Source of the DNA: Pseudomonadota bacterium
GTDB taxonomy: Bacteria > Pseudomonadota > Alphaproteobacteria > Rhizobiales > Hyphomicrobiaceae
Length of the DNA stretch: 16,460 bases
Direction of reading: 5' to 3'
Assembly: GCA_023428365.1 (NCBI GenBank)
Contig: JAEYYQ010000112.1
Span: forward strand, 1 to 16,460
This document shows, in pieces, positions 1 through 8,024 of the stretch (position 1 is the stretch's first letter; each line of letters begins with the position of its first letter). The notes beneath the pieces were generated by a model that was given only the letters and a program-made list of their open reading frames with translations, had not been told where the DNA came from and ran no database searches. The translations under genes were made by a program, and so were the position numbers.

Positions 1-1034
1 GCCTCAACGGTGGCATTCGCGACCGTGACCGTCTCCGCCGCGGTGACGGTCACCCAGCCCCCGCTGCCATCCTTGGCCTTCGCTTTCACCGCGGCGCCGC
101 TATCAAGGGTGACGTTGCGCCCGGACACCTCGATGCGGCCGCCCTTCTGCTGGCCGCTGGTGGACAATTTGCCGGTGACCTTGACGTTGCCTCCGTCGCC
201 GCCGCCGAGCACGATCGCACCATCACGGCCGGACACAGAGCGCGCGGCGACCACGCCCGACACGTTCACCGCATCGCGGATCGCTTCACGCACCGTTGCG
301 GCCTTGAGTTCGACGCGCCCGCCGGACGCGCTGATGCGTCCTCCCGCGTTCACCAGCGCACCTTCGGTCTCGGAACCGGTCGGCACCGCCACCTGCAGGA
401 AGCCATTACCGTAGAGATCGAGGGTCGCGCGTTCGCCGGACCCAAGACCAATCCGGCCGAGCGGCACGGAGAGGGTGCCGGTGTTGGAGACGCTGCCGCC
501 AAGCAGCGCCGCAAAACCACCTGAGCCGACCGTGATCGAACCGGCGTTGGAGACCTCTGCTGACGTGCCGCTGCCGTTGAAGTTCAGGAGACCGGCATTG
601 AAATCGTCATTGCTGATGTCGAGCGTTGAGGCCACAAAGCCGCCTGCGGCGGAGATTTTGCCGGTCGATGAGATGGCGATGCCGTTGGGATTGACGAGGA
701 ACACCTGGCCGGTCGCATTGAGCTGCCCCGCGATTGATGAGGGAGTATTGCCGGTGACGCGATTGAGTGCCGCTGAGGACGTGGCGGGTTGATTGAAGGT
801 GACCGCGTTGGGCTGACCGATCGAGAAGCTGTTCCAGTTGATGATGGCGCGCTGCGAGGTCTGATTGATAGTCAGATTGCCGCCGGTCGCTGGACCGATG
901 GTGGCGCTGCCGGAGGTGACGTTGCCGCCTTGCGGCAGCGCCTGCTGGGCCTGGGTTGGCACGGGCGGCACCGCCATCGCCGCGATCAGTGTCGCAACGC
1001 CTGCCTTCTGGATTTTGCGCTTGATCCCCGTCAT
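1..1034 (-). CDS. TpsA exoprotein, filamentous haemagglutinin N-terminal part (partial)
   Basis: The frame is open from the ATG at 1034 to the left edge, giving about 344 residues of a protein that continues outside the window. Residues 1 to about 30 look like a Sec signal peptide (basic start MTGIKRKIQK, hydrophobic core, QAQQ cleavage region). Residues 31-170 match the haemagglutination-activity (TPS) secretion domain, with NWNSFSIG, NRVTG and the hallmark VFLVNPNGI. The rest is Gly/Ser/Thr/Val-rich with beta-helix-like periodicity. By family, such proteins cross the outer membrane through a dedicated TpsB pore and act as adhesins, haemagglutinins or contact-dependent toxins; the deciding C-terminus is missing here. 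A GGGAG ribosome-binding site lies 7 bases before the start. It sits 41 bases downstream of the tpsB pseudogene and is probably cotranscribed with it. Confidence 0.88.
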   Translation of the reverse strand, partial: MTGIKRKIQKAGVATLIAAMAVPPVPTQAQQALPQGGNVTSGSATIGPATGGNLTINQTSQRAIINWNSFSIGQPNAVTFNQPATSSAALNRVTGNTPSSIAGQLNATGQVFLVNPNGIAISSTGKISAAGGFVASTLDISNDDFNAGLLNFNGSGTSAEVSNAGSITVGSGGFAALLGGSVSNTGTLSVPLGRIGLGSGERATLDLYGNGFLQVAVPTGSETEGALVNAGGRISASGGRVELKAATVREAIRDAVNVSGVVAARSVSGRDGAIVLGGGDGGNVKVTGKLSTSGQQKGGRIEVSGRNVTLDSGAAVKAKAKDGSGGWVTVTAAETVTVANATVE

Positions 1035-1075
1035 CGCCCGCTCCCAAAAAGATAGCGCAATCCAAAAAAGAAAAT

Positions 1076-2822
1076 TCAGAACCGAACAGCGGCCGAGACG
1101 CTGGCGCGCGTGCCTTCCGAGACATACGGGTCATCGGTAAAGCGGCGCGCCACTTCAAATTGCAAAAGCGACCCTGGCAGGTCGCCTGCATCTTCCGTCT
1201 GGGCACGGACACCCCCGCCGACAGACTGAGCGTTGGTGAACTCCTGTTCCAGCGCGGTTGGCGCATGCAGTTGCCCGCGTCCGGCGGCGCCGAACAGGTA
1301 CGGCGTGATCAACGCCCGCCAGGAGGGGGTGTCGAACGCGATAGCGCGACCGAGTTCGACCCGGATGCTGGCGCCGCTGTCCACGCTGATGCTGCCATCC
1401 CAGAAGCCGGACACGATATCATGGCTGTCCAAAGACAACTGTTCCGGTTTGAGCAGGGCGTCGCCAAACGAGGTTTGCGCGCGGGCGACAACGTCAAACT
1501 GAAAGCCGTGCGGCAAGGGCTGCAGATACCGGCCGTCGATCACCGCTTTGCTGAAGTGCGGACCGGCGTCCTGGCGCGACAGCGGCACGCCACTTGCCGC
1601 CGCGTCGGCTCTATCCCGTCCGCCAAGCCCGAAGCTGGCGGTTGCCGACAAACCTAAATGCGCGCCCCATCGCGTCAGCCAGCTGCTTTCGACACCGGCG
1701 CGCACCGCACTGTAGCGATCATGGCTGACCTCAACGTCGAAATCGACGGCGCGCGACACCTGGTCGATGTGCTCGTAGGCCACCTGAATACGTGCACTGT
1801 GCGCATGCGTGCGCACGACCGGATAGGCGACACGGAATGCAAAGCGCTCAAACCGATCCGCCGTCTCCAGCACTCCAGGCTCCGGGATCGGCCGCGTTTG
1901 CGACAGCGTGTACTCCGGATTGAGCGTCAAGCCATCGATGCCGATCGGGATCACCGCACCGACGCCAAAGATCCGCAGCGGAGACATGCCTTGAAGGGCA
2001 TCGCCCAGATGATCACTACCGATTGCCGAGCCATAGATCTGCTCGCCCCAACCGGCGGCGCTGTTAAGCGCCAAGGACGCGGAGAACCGCCAGCCACCAT
2101 TGGCAGGTGACAGCCGGTTGTCGGTGCCGAGCGTGCCTTCGACCAGGCGATGAGAGCCGTCAAGGATCAGTCGCACGCCGCCCTGTTCGGTGCCGCGCGC
2201 CAGCGTGCTGCGCAGCCGCAACCCGGCGACATCACCGGCCAGCAGCACGCGACGTTCGATCTCCGTCAGACGGATGCTGCGCTGACCGATCAGCGGCTGG
2301 GTTCTGGCGGCGACCACATCGCACCCGCTCCGGAACTGCTGCCACCTCGACGGCTTCGATGTAGCCATCCACCACGGTCAGCTGAAAGGTGCCCCCGTCG
2401 GTGAGCCGCTGCGGTGGAACCACCACTCTGACCAGAACGTAGCCTGCCTCGGCATAGAGACGCTCGATTGCGGCAGCTAGCGCATAAAGCGCACCGACCG
2501 TGAGACGCTTGCCGCGCACCTGACGCACGAGCGCGTCGATCCCGTCTTTGACCTCCGGGAAGATGGTACTGACGTGCACATCGGCAACCGTTACCGACAG
2601 ACCAGCTGCACCGCGCGGCACCTCCGCTGGGGCAGACTGTGGCAAGGCGATGCCCCCAACTCCGCCGTCAGGGGCCGGGCGCAGCGTCGGCGGTGTCAAC
2701 TGGCTAGCCGACGGCGATTGGGCTGCGGCCGGATAAAGACCGGCGACGGCGATCGCGATCGCAGAAGCTGCAGGGAGGATCTTGCCGATACTGCGCCGTG
2801 AAGCAGGCCAGCGGTTCATCAT
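1076..2822 (-). pseudogene. TpsB outer-membrane translocator (ShlB/FhaC/HecB family), frameshifted
   Basis: Two overlapping frames together make one full TpsB. The first part (from ATG 2822 or 2819; a GTG at 2864 is also in frame) has a signal peptide ending near AAAQ and a POTRA domain (LSVTVADVHV to VVDGYIEAVEV). The second part, about 415 residues ending at 1076, is the 16-strand beta-barrel region with many aromatic/glycine strands and a terminal VRF typical of BAM substrates. Near 2310-2325 the frame changes: AVPERVRCGRR continues in the first frame while DVVAARTQPLIGQRS, the expected continuation, is one frame over. One extra base, or two missing bases, explains it. Total length (about 580 residues) is normal for the family. 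It lies just upstream of the tpsA it should serve. A sequencing error is possible; otherwise the secretion system is broken. Confidence 0.85.
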
Positions 2823-2864
2823 GTCCCAATGGTTTCGGTCAAATGAAGAGAGCCCAATGCGCAC

Positions 2865-3383
2865 GCCACCGAATATCCGTAGTCAGATATACCTTTGGTT
2901 AACCAAGTAGCAGGGCCCTTCGACACGAACTACTACGCGGTACGCGAACCGCACCAAGGCCTCGGCAAGTGACTTTTTTGCCCCATTGTCTTTGGGCTGA
3001 GCAAAAACACCGGCAATAGCAATGGCCTGCCGCAAGCGCTCAATGAATGAACAATGTCCACCGCGCGAACAGTACGGGGACGCATGCATCCGGAGATTGC
3101 ACGTCGGCACTTTAGAGGCGACCAGATCGGGAGAGCTGCGGCCGTCGGCGACAGGGAGACATGCGGTTCGCGGAGGTGAAGACGGCCCAGCACGATCAAC
3201 GTCATGGCGCGGATGCGGGCCGGTCAGGGGAAGACATTCACACCTTCCGGATCCTGTAGCCGCAGGCCGTGGCGGTCGGCCAGCGGCGCACGGAACTGTG
3301 GATGCAGATTGCCGATCTTGCCGGTCCAGCGGGATTGTCAGCGCTCAGATCACGGGTCGCGACCCTGCCGGTTGCAGCGGTCG
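2865..3383. other. Intergenic stretch, no recognised gene
   Basis: About 520 bases between the tps locus and the first stress promoter. Open frames exist on both strands (for example 2883-3110 minus and 3022-3411 plus), but none gives a protein I recognise, and they overlap each other in a way typical of GC-rich spurious frames. The segment 3240-3330 read on the minus strand has a protein-like composition and could be another eroded gene, but I cannot name it. Confidence 0.5.
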
Positions 3384-3409
3384 GGAACGGCGCCCAAGCC
3401 CACGCCGTT
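3384..3409 (+). promoter_or_regulatory. Candidate EcfG (general stress sigma factor) promoter
   Basis: GGAAC at 3384-3388 and CGTT at 3406-3409 are separated by exactly 17 bases, matching the alphaproteobacterial EcfG consensus GGAAC-N16/17-CGTT. It points towards the small RHH-like gene that starts at 3473, leaving a leader of roughly 55 bases. The match is seen directly; function is inferred from the consensus and orientation. Confidence 0.55.
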
Positions 3410-3472
3410 GATGATCGGGTATCGCGCGGGAGATAATAGCGGAGCGCACGTGGCAAGACGGATGGCGCGGCG

Positions 3473-3688
3473 ATGATCAACAAGCGGATCGCCTTCAAAG
3501 CCGAGATGCTGCAGGCCATTGATCTGCTGGCGCGCGAGCGCGGACAGTCGCTGCAGGACCTCGCTGTCGAGGCGTTCGCGGACCTGCTCAAGAAGCATCG
3601 TCGCCCGGTCGGCCTGCAGGCGGCGTTGAAGGCCAGCATCCGCACCCTGCCTGCCAACGATCAACCGAAGGCCCGAAAACAGCGCTAG
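3473..3688 (+). CDS. Small ribbon-helix-helix-like hypothetical protein
   Basis: A 71-residue protein starting MINKRIAFKAEMLQAIDLLA, with a short beta-like N-terminus followed by two predicted amphipathic helices (residues 10-22 and 26-41), the pattern of ribbon-helix-helix DNA-binding proteins such as small antitoxins, and then a basic tail rich in Lys/Arg. I recognise it only as a conserved-hypothetical type; its target is unknown. A GACGGA-like site lies weakly upstream of the ATG. A candidate EcfG stress promoter precedes it, so stress induction is plausible. Its stop codon (3686-3688) overlaps the stop that would close the convergent Ku fragment on the other strand, suggesting the two genes were once tail-to-tail neighbours. 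Confidence 0.65.
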   Translation: MINKRIAFKAEMLQAIDLLARERGQSLQDLAVEAFADLLKKHRRPVGLQAALKASIRTLPANDQPKARKQR

Positions 3689-3844
3689 CCGGTCTTCTTT
3701 CTTCCGGGTCGCCAGTTTCTTCTTGGCCGCTGCTTCACCTTCCAGGCTGCGCTTTAGCGCCTCCATCAGATTGACGACCTTGCCGGTGGTATCGACGCCG
3801 TGGATCTGGAACGCGGCTTCGCGAGCGGAGGTCGGTGCTGTCAT
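3667..3844 (-). pseudogene. C-terminal tail remnant of a Ku end-joining protein
   Basis: Reading from the ATG at 3844, the frame contains VVNLMEALKRSLEG followed by an Ala/Lys-rich basic tail (EAAAKKKLATRKK). This resembles the extreme C-terminus of bacterial Ku, the DNA-end-binding partner of LigD in non-homologous end joining. The whole DNA-binding core (over 200 residues) is absent. After TRKK the frame loses its expected stop: shifting by one base gives KTG and then TAG at 3687-3685, which would be a normal Ku ending, while the actual frame runs on antisense to the RHH-like gene. It is therefore both truncated and frameshifted. Identification rests on a short, low-complexity tail, so it is tentative. 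Confidence 0.42.
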
Positions 3845-4254
3845 GAGGGTTCACTTAAACGGCAGCCCGGCAAAGACGCCGAAACTGGCTGCCAAAATGT
3901 CGAGAACGGACTTTTAACAGTCAGAACCAGCCTGGGGACTTCAATGGCAGTGTTCGACCACGTAGGCACGGTGGAGCCTCGGATTGTGCGTCCCTGTACG
4001 CGATCGCAGATGTATTGCGGGATTTTTCTATCTGACAGGTGGGCACATCAAAGCGAACCGTGCACTCGCTGTCAGCCTACCGCTTTAGGTCTTGCTGCGG
4101 CGATCAGCGCTCAATGAGCGGCCAACATCATCGCGCTCTTTAAACGGTTCCTTGTCGTCACGGCGGATGGTTTTGCCAGCGACCGCAGCTTTTCCGACGA
4201 AGCCTTGTGGTCCGTTATGATTTGCGCGGCATACGCGCGAACATTGAGGGCCGT
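3845..4254. other. Gene-poor stretch with a possible eroded small frame
   Basis: Nothing certain is encoded here. On the minus strand, 4085-4261 gives a hydrophilic stretch (GPQGFVGKAAVAGKT, then RDDKEPFKERDDVGR) with protein-like composition but no credible start codon or ribosome-binding site. It may be the tail of a lost gene. A 21-base repeat copy sits at 4107-4127 (see the repeat entries). Confidence 0.4.
4107..4127 (+). repeat. Palindromic direct repeat, copy 1
   Basis: CGCTCA-A-TGAGCG followed by GCCAACA. It matches the copy at 4642-4662 at 20 of 21 bases; the only difference is the central base of the palindrome. The pair is about 535 bases apart and brackets the DUF4142-like remnant. 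Confidence 0.7.
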
Positions 4255-4404
4255 TCAAGACTTGAGCTTGGGCGGAAACGTTGCCCGTTTCGGCAACGGC
4301 GGCAGGGCTAGTCGAAGGCGCCGTTGAATTTCGAACAGATTGCCCATTGCGGCCTGCCGCACAAATTGGGGTGTCTGGGTATGCAGTTGGCCGGGGTCTT
4401 TCAT
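4255..4404 (-). pseudogene. DUF4142-like fragment
   Basis: From ATG 4404 the frame reads MKDPGQLHTQTPQFVRQAAM and then GNLFEIQ. The block TPQFVRQAAMGNLFEIQ resembles the start of the DUF4142 domain, a periplasmic ferritin-like helical bundle often tied to stress and common in rhizobia, where the pattern is roughly (T)xxFVxxAAxxxMFEIQSSxLA. The frame stops after about 50 residues, where an intact protein would have about 140 more, and there is no signal peptide. It looks like a degraded N-terminal piece. Recognition rests on about 17 residues, so confidence is modest. It lies between two copies of a palindromic repeat. Confidence 0.35.
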
Positions 4405-4641
4405 GACATCGGCGCGCGCTTTCCGCGCCGCACTGGTCATCGGGTCTGGCGGCCACGGACGACGGCATCCTAAAGTTGATGCACGGCTCAAGCGTTCCTC
4501 GCGCCGTCAGAAGCGGCACCGGCGCATGTAAGCGTGGCAATCAATTGCTGTGAATGCAGCGGACAACTCCATGTGCAAGGGCACTCGCGACCTCCCGAGA
4601 GCGTCCACTGAAGGCTGCAGCATTCGATCAACGCACAGGGA

Positions 4642-4662
4642 GCGCTCACTGAGCGGCCAACA
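4642..4662 (+). repeat. Palindromic direct repeat, copy 2
   Basis: CGCTCA-C-TGAGCG followed by GCCAACA, same orientation as the copy at 4107-4127, 20 of 21 bases identical. It ends 19 bases before the EcfG promoter of the DUF892 gene, so it could also act as an operator. Confidence 0.7.
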
Positions 4663-4681
4663 GTTCTTCGGGCAGGGGGTG

Positions 4682-4707
4682 GGAACAAGTTCCCCCACAT
4701 CCGCGTT
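4682..4707 (+). promoter_or_regulatory. Candidate EcfG promoter of the DUF892 gene
   Basis: GGAAC at 4682-4686 and CGTT at 4704-4707 have a 17-base spacer, an exact EcfG consensus match. It lies 31 bases before the GTG start of the ferritin-like stress gene, an ideal distance. The -35 part lies within a perfect inverted repeat, GGGAAC-AA-GTTCCC (4681-4694), which could bind a regulator or simply be coincidental. Confidence 0.75.
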
Positions 4708-4738
4708 GCTTCGTGTCGTCCAAACCCGGAGGATTCCC

Positions 4739-5233
4739 GTGAAGACGTTAGCAGAAATTTTCGAGCACACTCTACAGGACATTTATTACGCCGAGAATGC
4801 GATCACGAAGGCGATGCCAAAGGTCGCCAAGGCTGCCAAGAATCCGGAGCTGAAGAAAGCGGCCGAGGAACACCTTTCGGAAACGAAAGAGCAGATCAAG
4901 AAACTGGAACAGGTTTTCAAGTCGATTGGGAAGCGCGCATCTGGCGAAAAGTGCGACGCGATCGAAGGCCTGATCAAGGAGGCCGACGGGCTGATGGAGG
5001 AGGCCGAGGGTACCGCGTTGGATGCAGGCCTGCTGGCGGCCTGCCAAGCGGTCGAACACTACGAGATCGCCCGTTATGGATCAGTCCGCGAATGGGCCAA
5101 AGACCTTGGACATGATGAGGCGCACACGCTGCTGAGCGAGATCCTCGATCAGGAAAAAGCGACCAACAACAAACTTACGAACCTGGCGGTGACGTCCATC
5201 AATAAGGCTCGGGGCGCCAGCAAGGCGGCTTGA
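4739..5233 (+). CDS. DUF892 / YciE-YciF-type ferritin-like stress protein
   Basis: A 164-residue, almost entirely helical protein. It begins VKTLAEIFEHTLQDIYYAEN and carries the DUF892 pattern: an N-terminal helix with LQDIYYAE, then ELKKAAEEHLSETKEQIKKLEQVF, and later QAVEHYEIARYGS. The Glu/His positions (E in YYAE, E/H in EEHLSET, EH in VEHYE) are those of the ferritin-like di-iron four-helix bundle. The exact function of the family is unsettled; members are induced by osmotic, acid and general stress. The GTG at 4739 is chosen because GGAGG lies 7 bases upstream and the protein then starts where the family does. An EcfG consensus promoter just upstream agrees with general stress control. 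It is the best-preserved gene in a region full of remnants. Confidence 0.88.
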   Translation: MKTLAEIFEHTLQDIYYAENAITKAMPKVAKAAKNPELKKAAEEHLSETKEQIKKLEQVFKSIGKRASGEKCDAIEGLIKEADGLMEEAEGTALDAGLLAACQAVEHYEIARYGSVREWAKDLGHDEAHTLLSEILDQEKATNNKLTNLAVTSINKARGASKAA

Positions 5234-5281
5234 CGTCTGTCATCGGTCGATCGCGTGAGGCGGTGGCACCAGCCACGAGTC

Positions 5282-5466
5282 TTAAAGCGGAACGCGCTCA
5301 TTCCGCCGCCTCCAATTCGCGATCGTCGGCCGCGCCAACGGTTTGGCGAACAGAGCGTCGAGCACGCCGCGGCGGTTGGCGGCGGAGGCGGCGTGGCGCC
5401 CAGCCGGTCGCAGAGCTCCATCAGCTTATCGACCTTGGCGGTGCTGCTCGGGGAGAGTGCCAACAC
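5282..5466 (-). pseudogene. C-terminal remnant of a type I restriction specificity subunit (HsdS)
   Basis: The upstream part reads AKVDKLMELCDRLGA, very like the conserved C-terminal coiled-coil start of HsdS subunits (KVDELMALCDRLE). The expected continuation, ANRRGVLDALFAKPL, is found in a different frame and runs to a TAA at 5282-5284, so at least one frameshift separates the two halves. The target-recognition domains and everything upstream are missing. In the intact family this subunit gives the DNA specificity of a type I restriction-modification enzyme; this fragment cannot. It lies antisense and immediately downstream of the DUF892 gene. Confidence 0.42.
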
Positions 5467-5564
5467 CTTCCTCTAGCGTGCTTGATTTCTAACCGCAGTT
5501 AAACGGCCGATTGACTGGCGGGCTGCGGAGATGATGTGCAAGATGTGACACGCTATGCGCTTTC

Positions 5565-7598
5565 ATGCGACGTTCTTTAACAACGACGCATCTGACTGAC
5601 ACGATGACGGAAATGAGCGAACGAACAGCCGAGCGGTTCAGCATCGCCCTCAGTGCGCTGACACTGGTGGGGATCCTGGCGGGCTTCGCTGCGGCTTACC
5701 TCGGCGCCGACCGTCTCGCCGCATCCGGCTTTGGCCTCGTCTATATCGCCGGAGGGCTTCCGGCGGCCTGGCGTGCCCTGGCCGAGCTTTGTCGGCAGCG
5801 CACGCTGGATATTGATCTTCTGATGGTCATTGCGGCGCTGGCAGCCGCCGCCGTGGGCGCACCGGCGGAAGGCGCGGTCCTGCTGTTCCTGTTCAGCATC
5901 TCGACCACACTGGAAACCCTGGCCATGGGCCGCGCTCGGCGCGAGGTTGAAGCGCTTCTCGCCCTCAGACCCGAGACCGCGCTTCGCAAGACCGCGTCCG
6001 GTGACATCGAAGAGGTCAAGATCCCCGCACTCGCCATCGGCGATGTGCTGGTCATCCGGCCGGGCGCCAAGATCCCCGTTGACGGCGTCATTCTCACGGG
6101 CGACGGCCATCTCGATGAATCGACCGTCACCGGTGAGTCGATGCCGGTGCGCAAAGCGGCCGGTGCGAAAGTATTCGAGGCCACCGTCAACCACAGTGCA
6201 GTGCTGGAGATGCGCGTTACGGCTACGTCCAGTGAGAGCACGGTCGCGCGCATGATCAAGCTGGTGACAGAGGCGCAAGCCGCGCGTGCGCCGTCGGAAC
6301 GATTCAGTGCCTGGTTCGGCCAGCGCTACACCGTGGCCGTGCTGGCTGGCTCACTCGTAATCTTGGGCGTGCTCTTGAGCTTGGGCCGGGAATGGCAGGA
6401 CGCAATCTACCGCGCGGCCGTCGTGCTGGTCGCGGCCAGCCCCTGCGCGATCGTCATTAGCGTTCCGGCAGCGATCCTTTCTGCCCTGTCGGCTTCGGCG
6501 CGCGGGGGCGTCCTGTTCAAGGGCGGCGCGGCGCTCGAGAGTTTTGCCGCGGTCACCCAGTTCGCTTTCGACAAAACCGGAACATTGACCACAGGTCAGT
6601 CCGAGGTGACCGCCATCGTGTCACCGGCGATGCCGGAGGATGAGTTCCTGAGTCTGTTGGCCGGGCTGGAGGCGCATTCCGAACATGGCATCGCCGCCGC
6701 GGTCCGCCGCGAAGCGGAGCGGAGGGCACTCCCGCCGACCACCATGACCGATGTGACAGCGCATCCGAGCGAAGGTATCACCGGACGCGATCCGGGGGGC
6801 GAGATCTGGGCTGGTAATCCACACATGGTGGCGCGCATGGGCGGCGATGTGACGGACCCTGCCTTCCAGGCCCTGACGGGCGGGGCGGAGACGGTCATTT
6901 GGATGGGACGCGGTGCTCGGGTTCTCGGCGCCGTCACGGTCGCCGATGCCATCCGGGACACGTCGCGCGACGCTCTTGTCTCCTTACGGGAGGCGGGAAT
7001 TGCCCGGATCACGATGATGACCGGTGACCGGCGACCTGTTGCCTTGCGTGTTGGCAAGGAACTCGGCCTGTCGGCCGAGGATATCGAGGCGGATCTGCTG
7101 CCGCACGACAAGGTGCGCCTCGTCGAGGCCATGACGCGGGCGGGCAAGGTTGCGTTTGTCGGCGATGGCGTCAACGATGCGGCGGCCCTGGCTAGGGCGG
7201 ATGTGGGTATCGCCATGGGAGCAGCGGGCAGCGAAGTGGCCGTTCAGGCCGCCGACGTCGCCTTGCTGTCGGAAGACATGGCGCGGTTGGCTGCCGCGCA
7301 CAGGCTTGCGCGGCGCACGGCGCGGATCATTCGACAAAATCTGACCTTCGCCATCGGGGCGATGCTGGTGCTAATGTCTGGCGCCTTATTCTTCGATCTG
7401 CCGCTGCCGCTCGCTGTCGTCGGCCATGAGGGCGGCACGGTGCTGGTCGTGCTCAACGGCCTGCGCCTGCTGTTCGACCCGATCCGATTTGTCGAACGAC
7501 CATTTAAAGTGCCTCCGACGAGGGATGCACTAGACGCGCAAATGCAAAACCAGCCTGCGGCTCCTCGATCTGCAGCCATGGGTAATCGAACTTTTTAA
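5565..7598 (+). CDS. P1B-4-type heavy-metal efflux ATPase (CoaT/CtpD-like)
   Basis: A 677-residue P-type ATPase that should pump divalent metal (Co, Ni, Fe or Zn by family) out of the cytoplasm. Motifs in order: TGES at 189-192 (actuator), SPC at 292-294 in a membrane helix, DKTGT at 336-340 (phosphorylated Asp 336), SEHG with His 374, TGDRR at 486-490, GDGVND at 533-538 and HEGGT at 621-625 near the end. SPC plus HEGG(T/S) and the lack of an N-terminal metal-binding domain mark subgroup P1B-4 rather than the CPC-type zinc/cadmium or copper pumps. The start is uncertain: ATG 5565 has no clear ribosome site; in-frame ATGs at 5604 and 5613 (after ACGGA) are alternatives. All motifs are intact although both neighbours are broken genes. 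The last 30 residues overlap a cupin remnant antisense. Confidence 0.93.
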   Translation: MRRSLTTTHLTDTMTEMSERTAERFSIALSALTLVGILAGFAAAYLGADRLAASGFGLVYIAGGLPAAWRALAELCRQRTLDIDLLMVIAALAAAAVGAPAEGAVLLFLFSISTTLETLAMGRARREVEALLALRPETALRKTASGDIEEVKIPALAIGDVLVIRPGAKIPVDGVILTGDGHLDESTVTGESMPVRKAAGAKVFEATVNHSAVLEMRVTATSSESTVARMIKLVTEAQAARAPSERFSAWFGQRYTVAVLAGSLVILGVLLSLGREWQDAIYRAAVVLVAASPCAIVISVPAAILSALSASARGGVLFKGGAALESFAAVTQFAFDKTGTLTTGQSEVTAIVSPAMPEDEFLSLLAGLEAHSEHGIAAAVRREAERRALPPTTMTDVTAHPSEGITGRDPGGEIWAGNPHMVARMGGDVTDPAFQALTGGAETVIWMGRGARVLGAVTVADAIRDTSRDALVSLREAGIARITMMTGDRRPVALRVGKELGLSAEDIEADLLPHDKVRLVEAMTRAGKVAFVGDGVNDAAALARADVGIAMGAAGSEVAVQAADVALLSEDMARLAAAHRLARRTARIIRQNLTFAIGAMLVLMSGALFFDLPLPLAVVGHEGGTVLVVLNGLRLLFDPIRFVERPFKVPPTRDALDAQMQNQPAAPRSAAMGNRTF

Positions 7599-7617
7599 AC
7601 AGCCGCGCAAAAGTGCA

Positions 7618-7716
7618 TTGGCCCGGCTCGTCGCGGTACTCGAGAACATGCACGCGATCATTCTCGAACCGGACTTTGCGTTTGTCGGCGTCGGTTCCAA
7701 TTCGATCGGCTGCCAT
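7618..7716 (-). pseudogene. N-terminal remnant of a small cupin-fold protein
   Basis: From ATG 7716 the frame reads MAADRIGTDADKRKVRFEND and then RVHVLEYRDEPGQ, the usual beginning of a single-domain cupin of about 100 residues whose next segment would hold the metal-binding histidines. Here homology stops after DEPGQ and the frame runs into sequence antisense to the end of the metal ATPase, without cupin motifs. I infer a 3' truncation when this segment was joined to the ATPase. The function of the intact protein is unknown. Confidence 0.5.
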
Positions 7717-7807
7717 CACCTTCGATGACGGCGGCCGCTCGTGATCGCCAATCGACGCAGCAGAGCCAAAACTGAAAATCCGGGCAGGGCGGTATCACGG
7801 CGTTATA

Positions 7808-7887
7808 GCTCTGCCCGCCCTTGCTGGCGATCTCGTGCTGTTGTCTTCATCCATTGAGGCGAAGCCTCGTTCTTTCGTATCAGCCAT
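7808..7887 (-). pseudogene. YciG-like (KGG repeat) stress protein remnant 1
   Basis: An AGGAG ribosome site lies 6 bases before ATG 7887, and the frame opens MADTKERGFASMDED, the signature start of YciG/KGG-repeat hydrophilic stress proteins. Near 7838-7841 one base is missing: in the shifted frame it continues KQHEIASKGGQS, containing the KGG repeat. After GGQS (about 7808) homology ends, so the gene is frameshifted and truncated. Family members are small hydrophilic proteins induced by general stress, often beside YciE/YciF (DUF892) genes, as here. Confidence 0.6.
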
Positions 7888-7905
7888 TTGATCTCCTGTT
7901 TGGTT

Positions 7906-8024
7906 CTACGATTTCGATCCTCGATGCGCGCCGCCCTTGCGACCAGCTTCAGCAGCACGTTCGGGATCCTCCTTGAAGTTGCCGCCGCTCGCCTCACCGC
8001 TCTTGCTCGCAATCTCGCGTTGCT
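7906..8024 (-). pseudogene. YciG-like (KGG repeat) stress protein remnant 2, N-terminus lost
   Basis: The frame ending in TAG at 7906-7908 reads QREIASKSGEASGGNFKEDP and then ERAAEAGRKGGAHRGSKS, the second half of a YciG/KGG-repeat protein with intact repeat units and a normal ending. The N-terminal MADTK...DEDK part expected before QREIAS is absent: sequence identity breaks at 8023-8024, where a plus-strand NADH dehydrogenase fragment begins. It lies 18 bases upstream of remnant 1 on the same strand, so the two were probably a tandem pair of paralogues. Confidence 0.62.

Noticed and set aside
10..1055. Plus-strand open frames opposite the TpsA gene
   Set aside because: They are antisense shadows; the minus strand gives a clear signal peptide and TPS domain.
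5230..5502. Plus-strand frames just after the DUF892 gene
   Set aside because: Arg/Ala-rich composition without motifs; the minus strand carries the HsdS-like tail instead.
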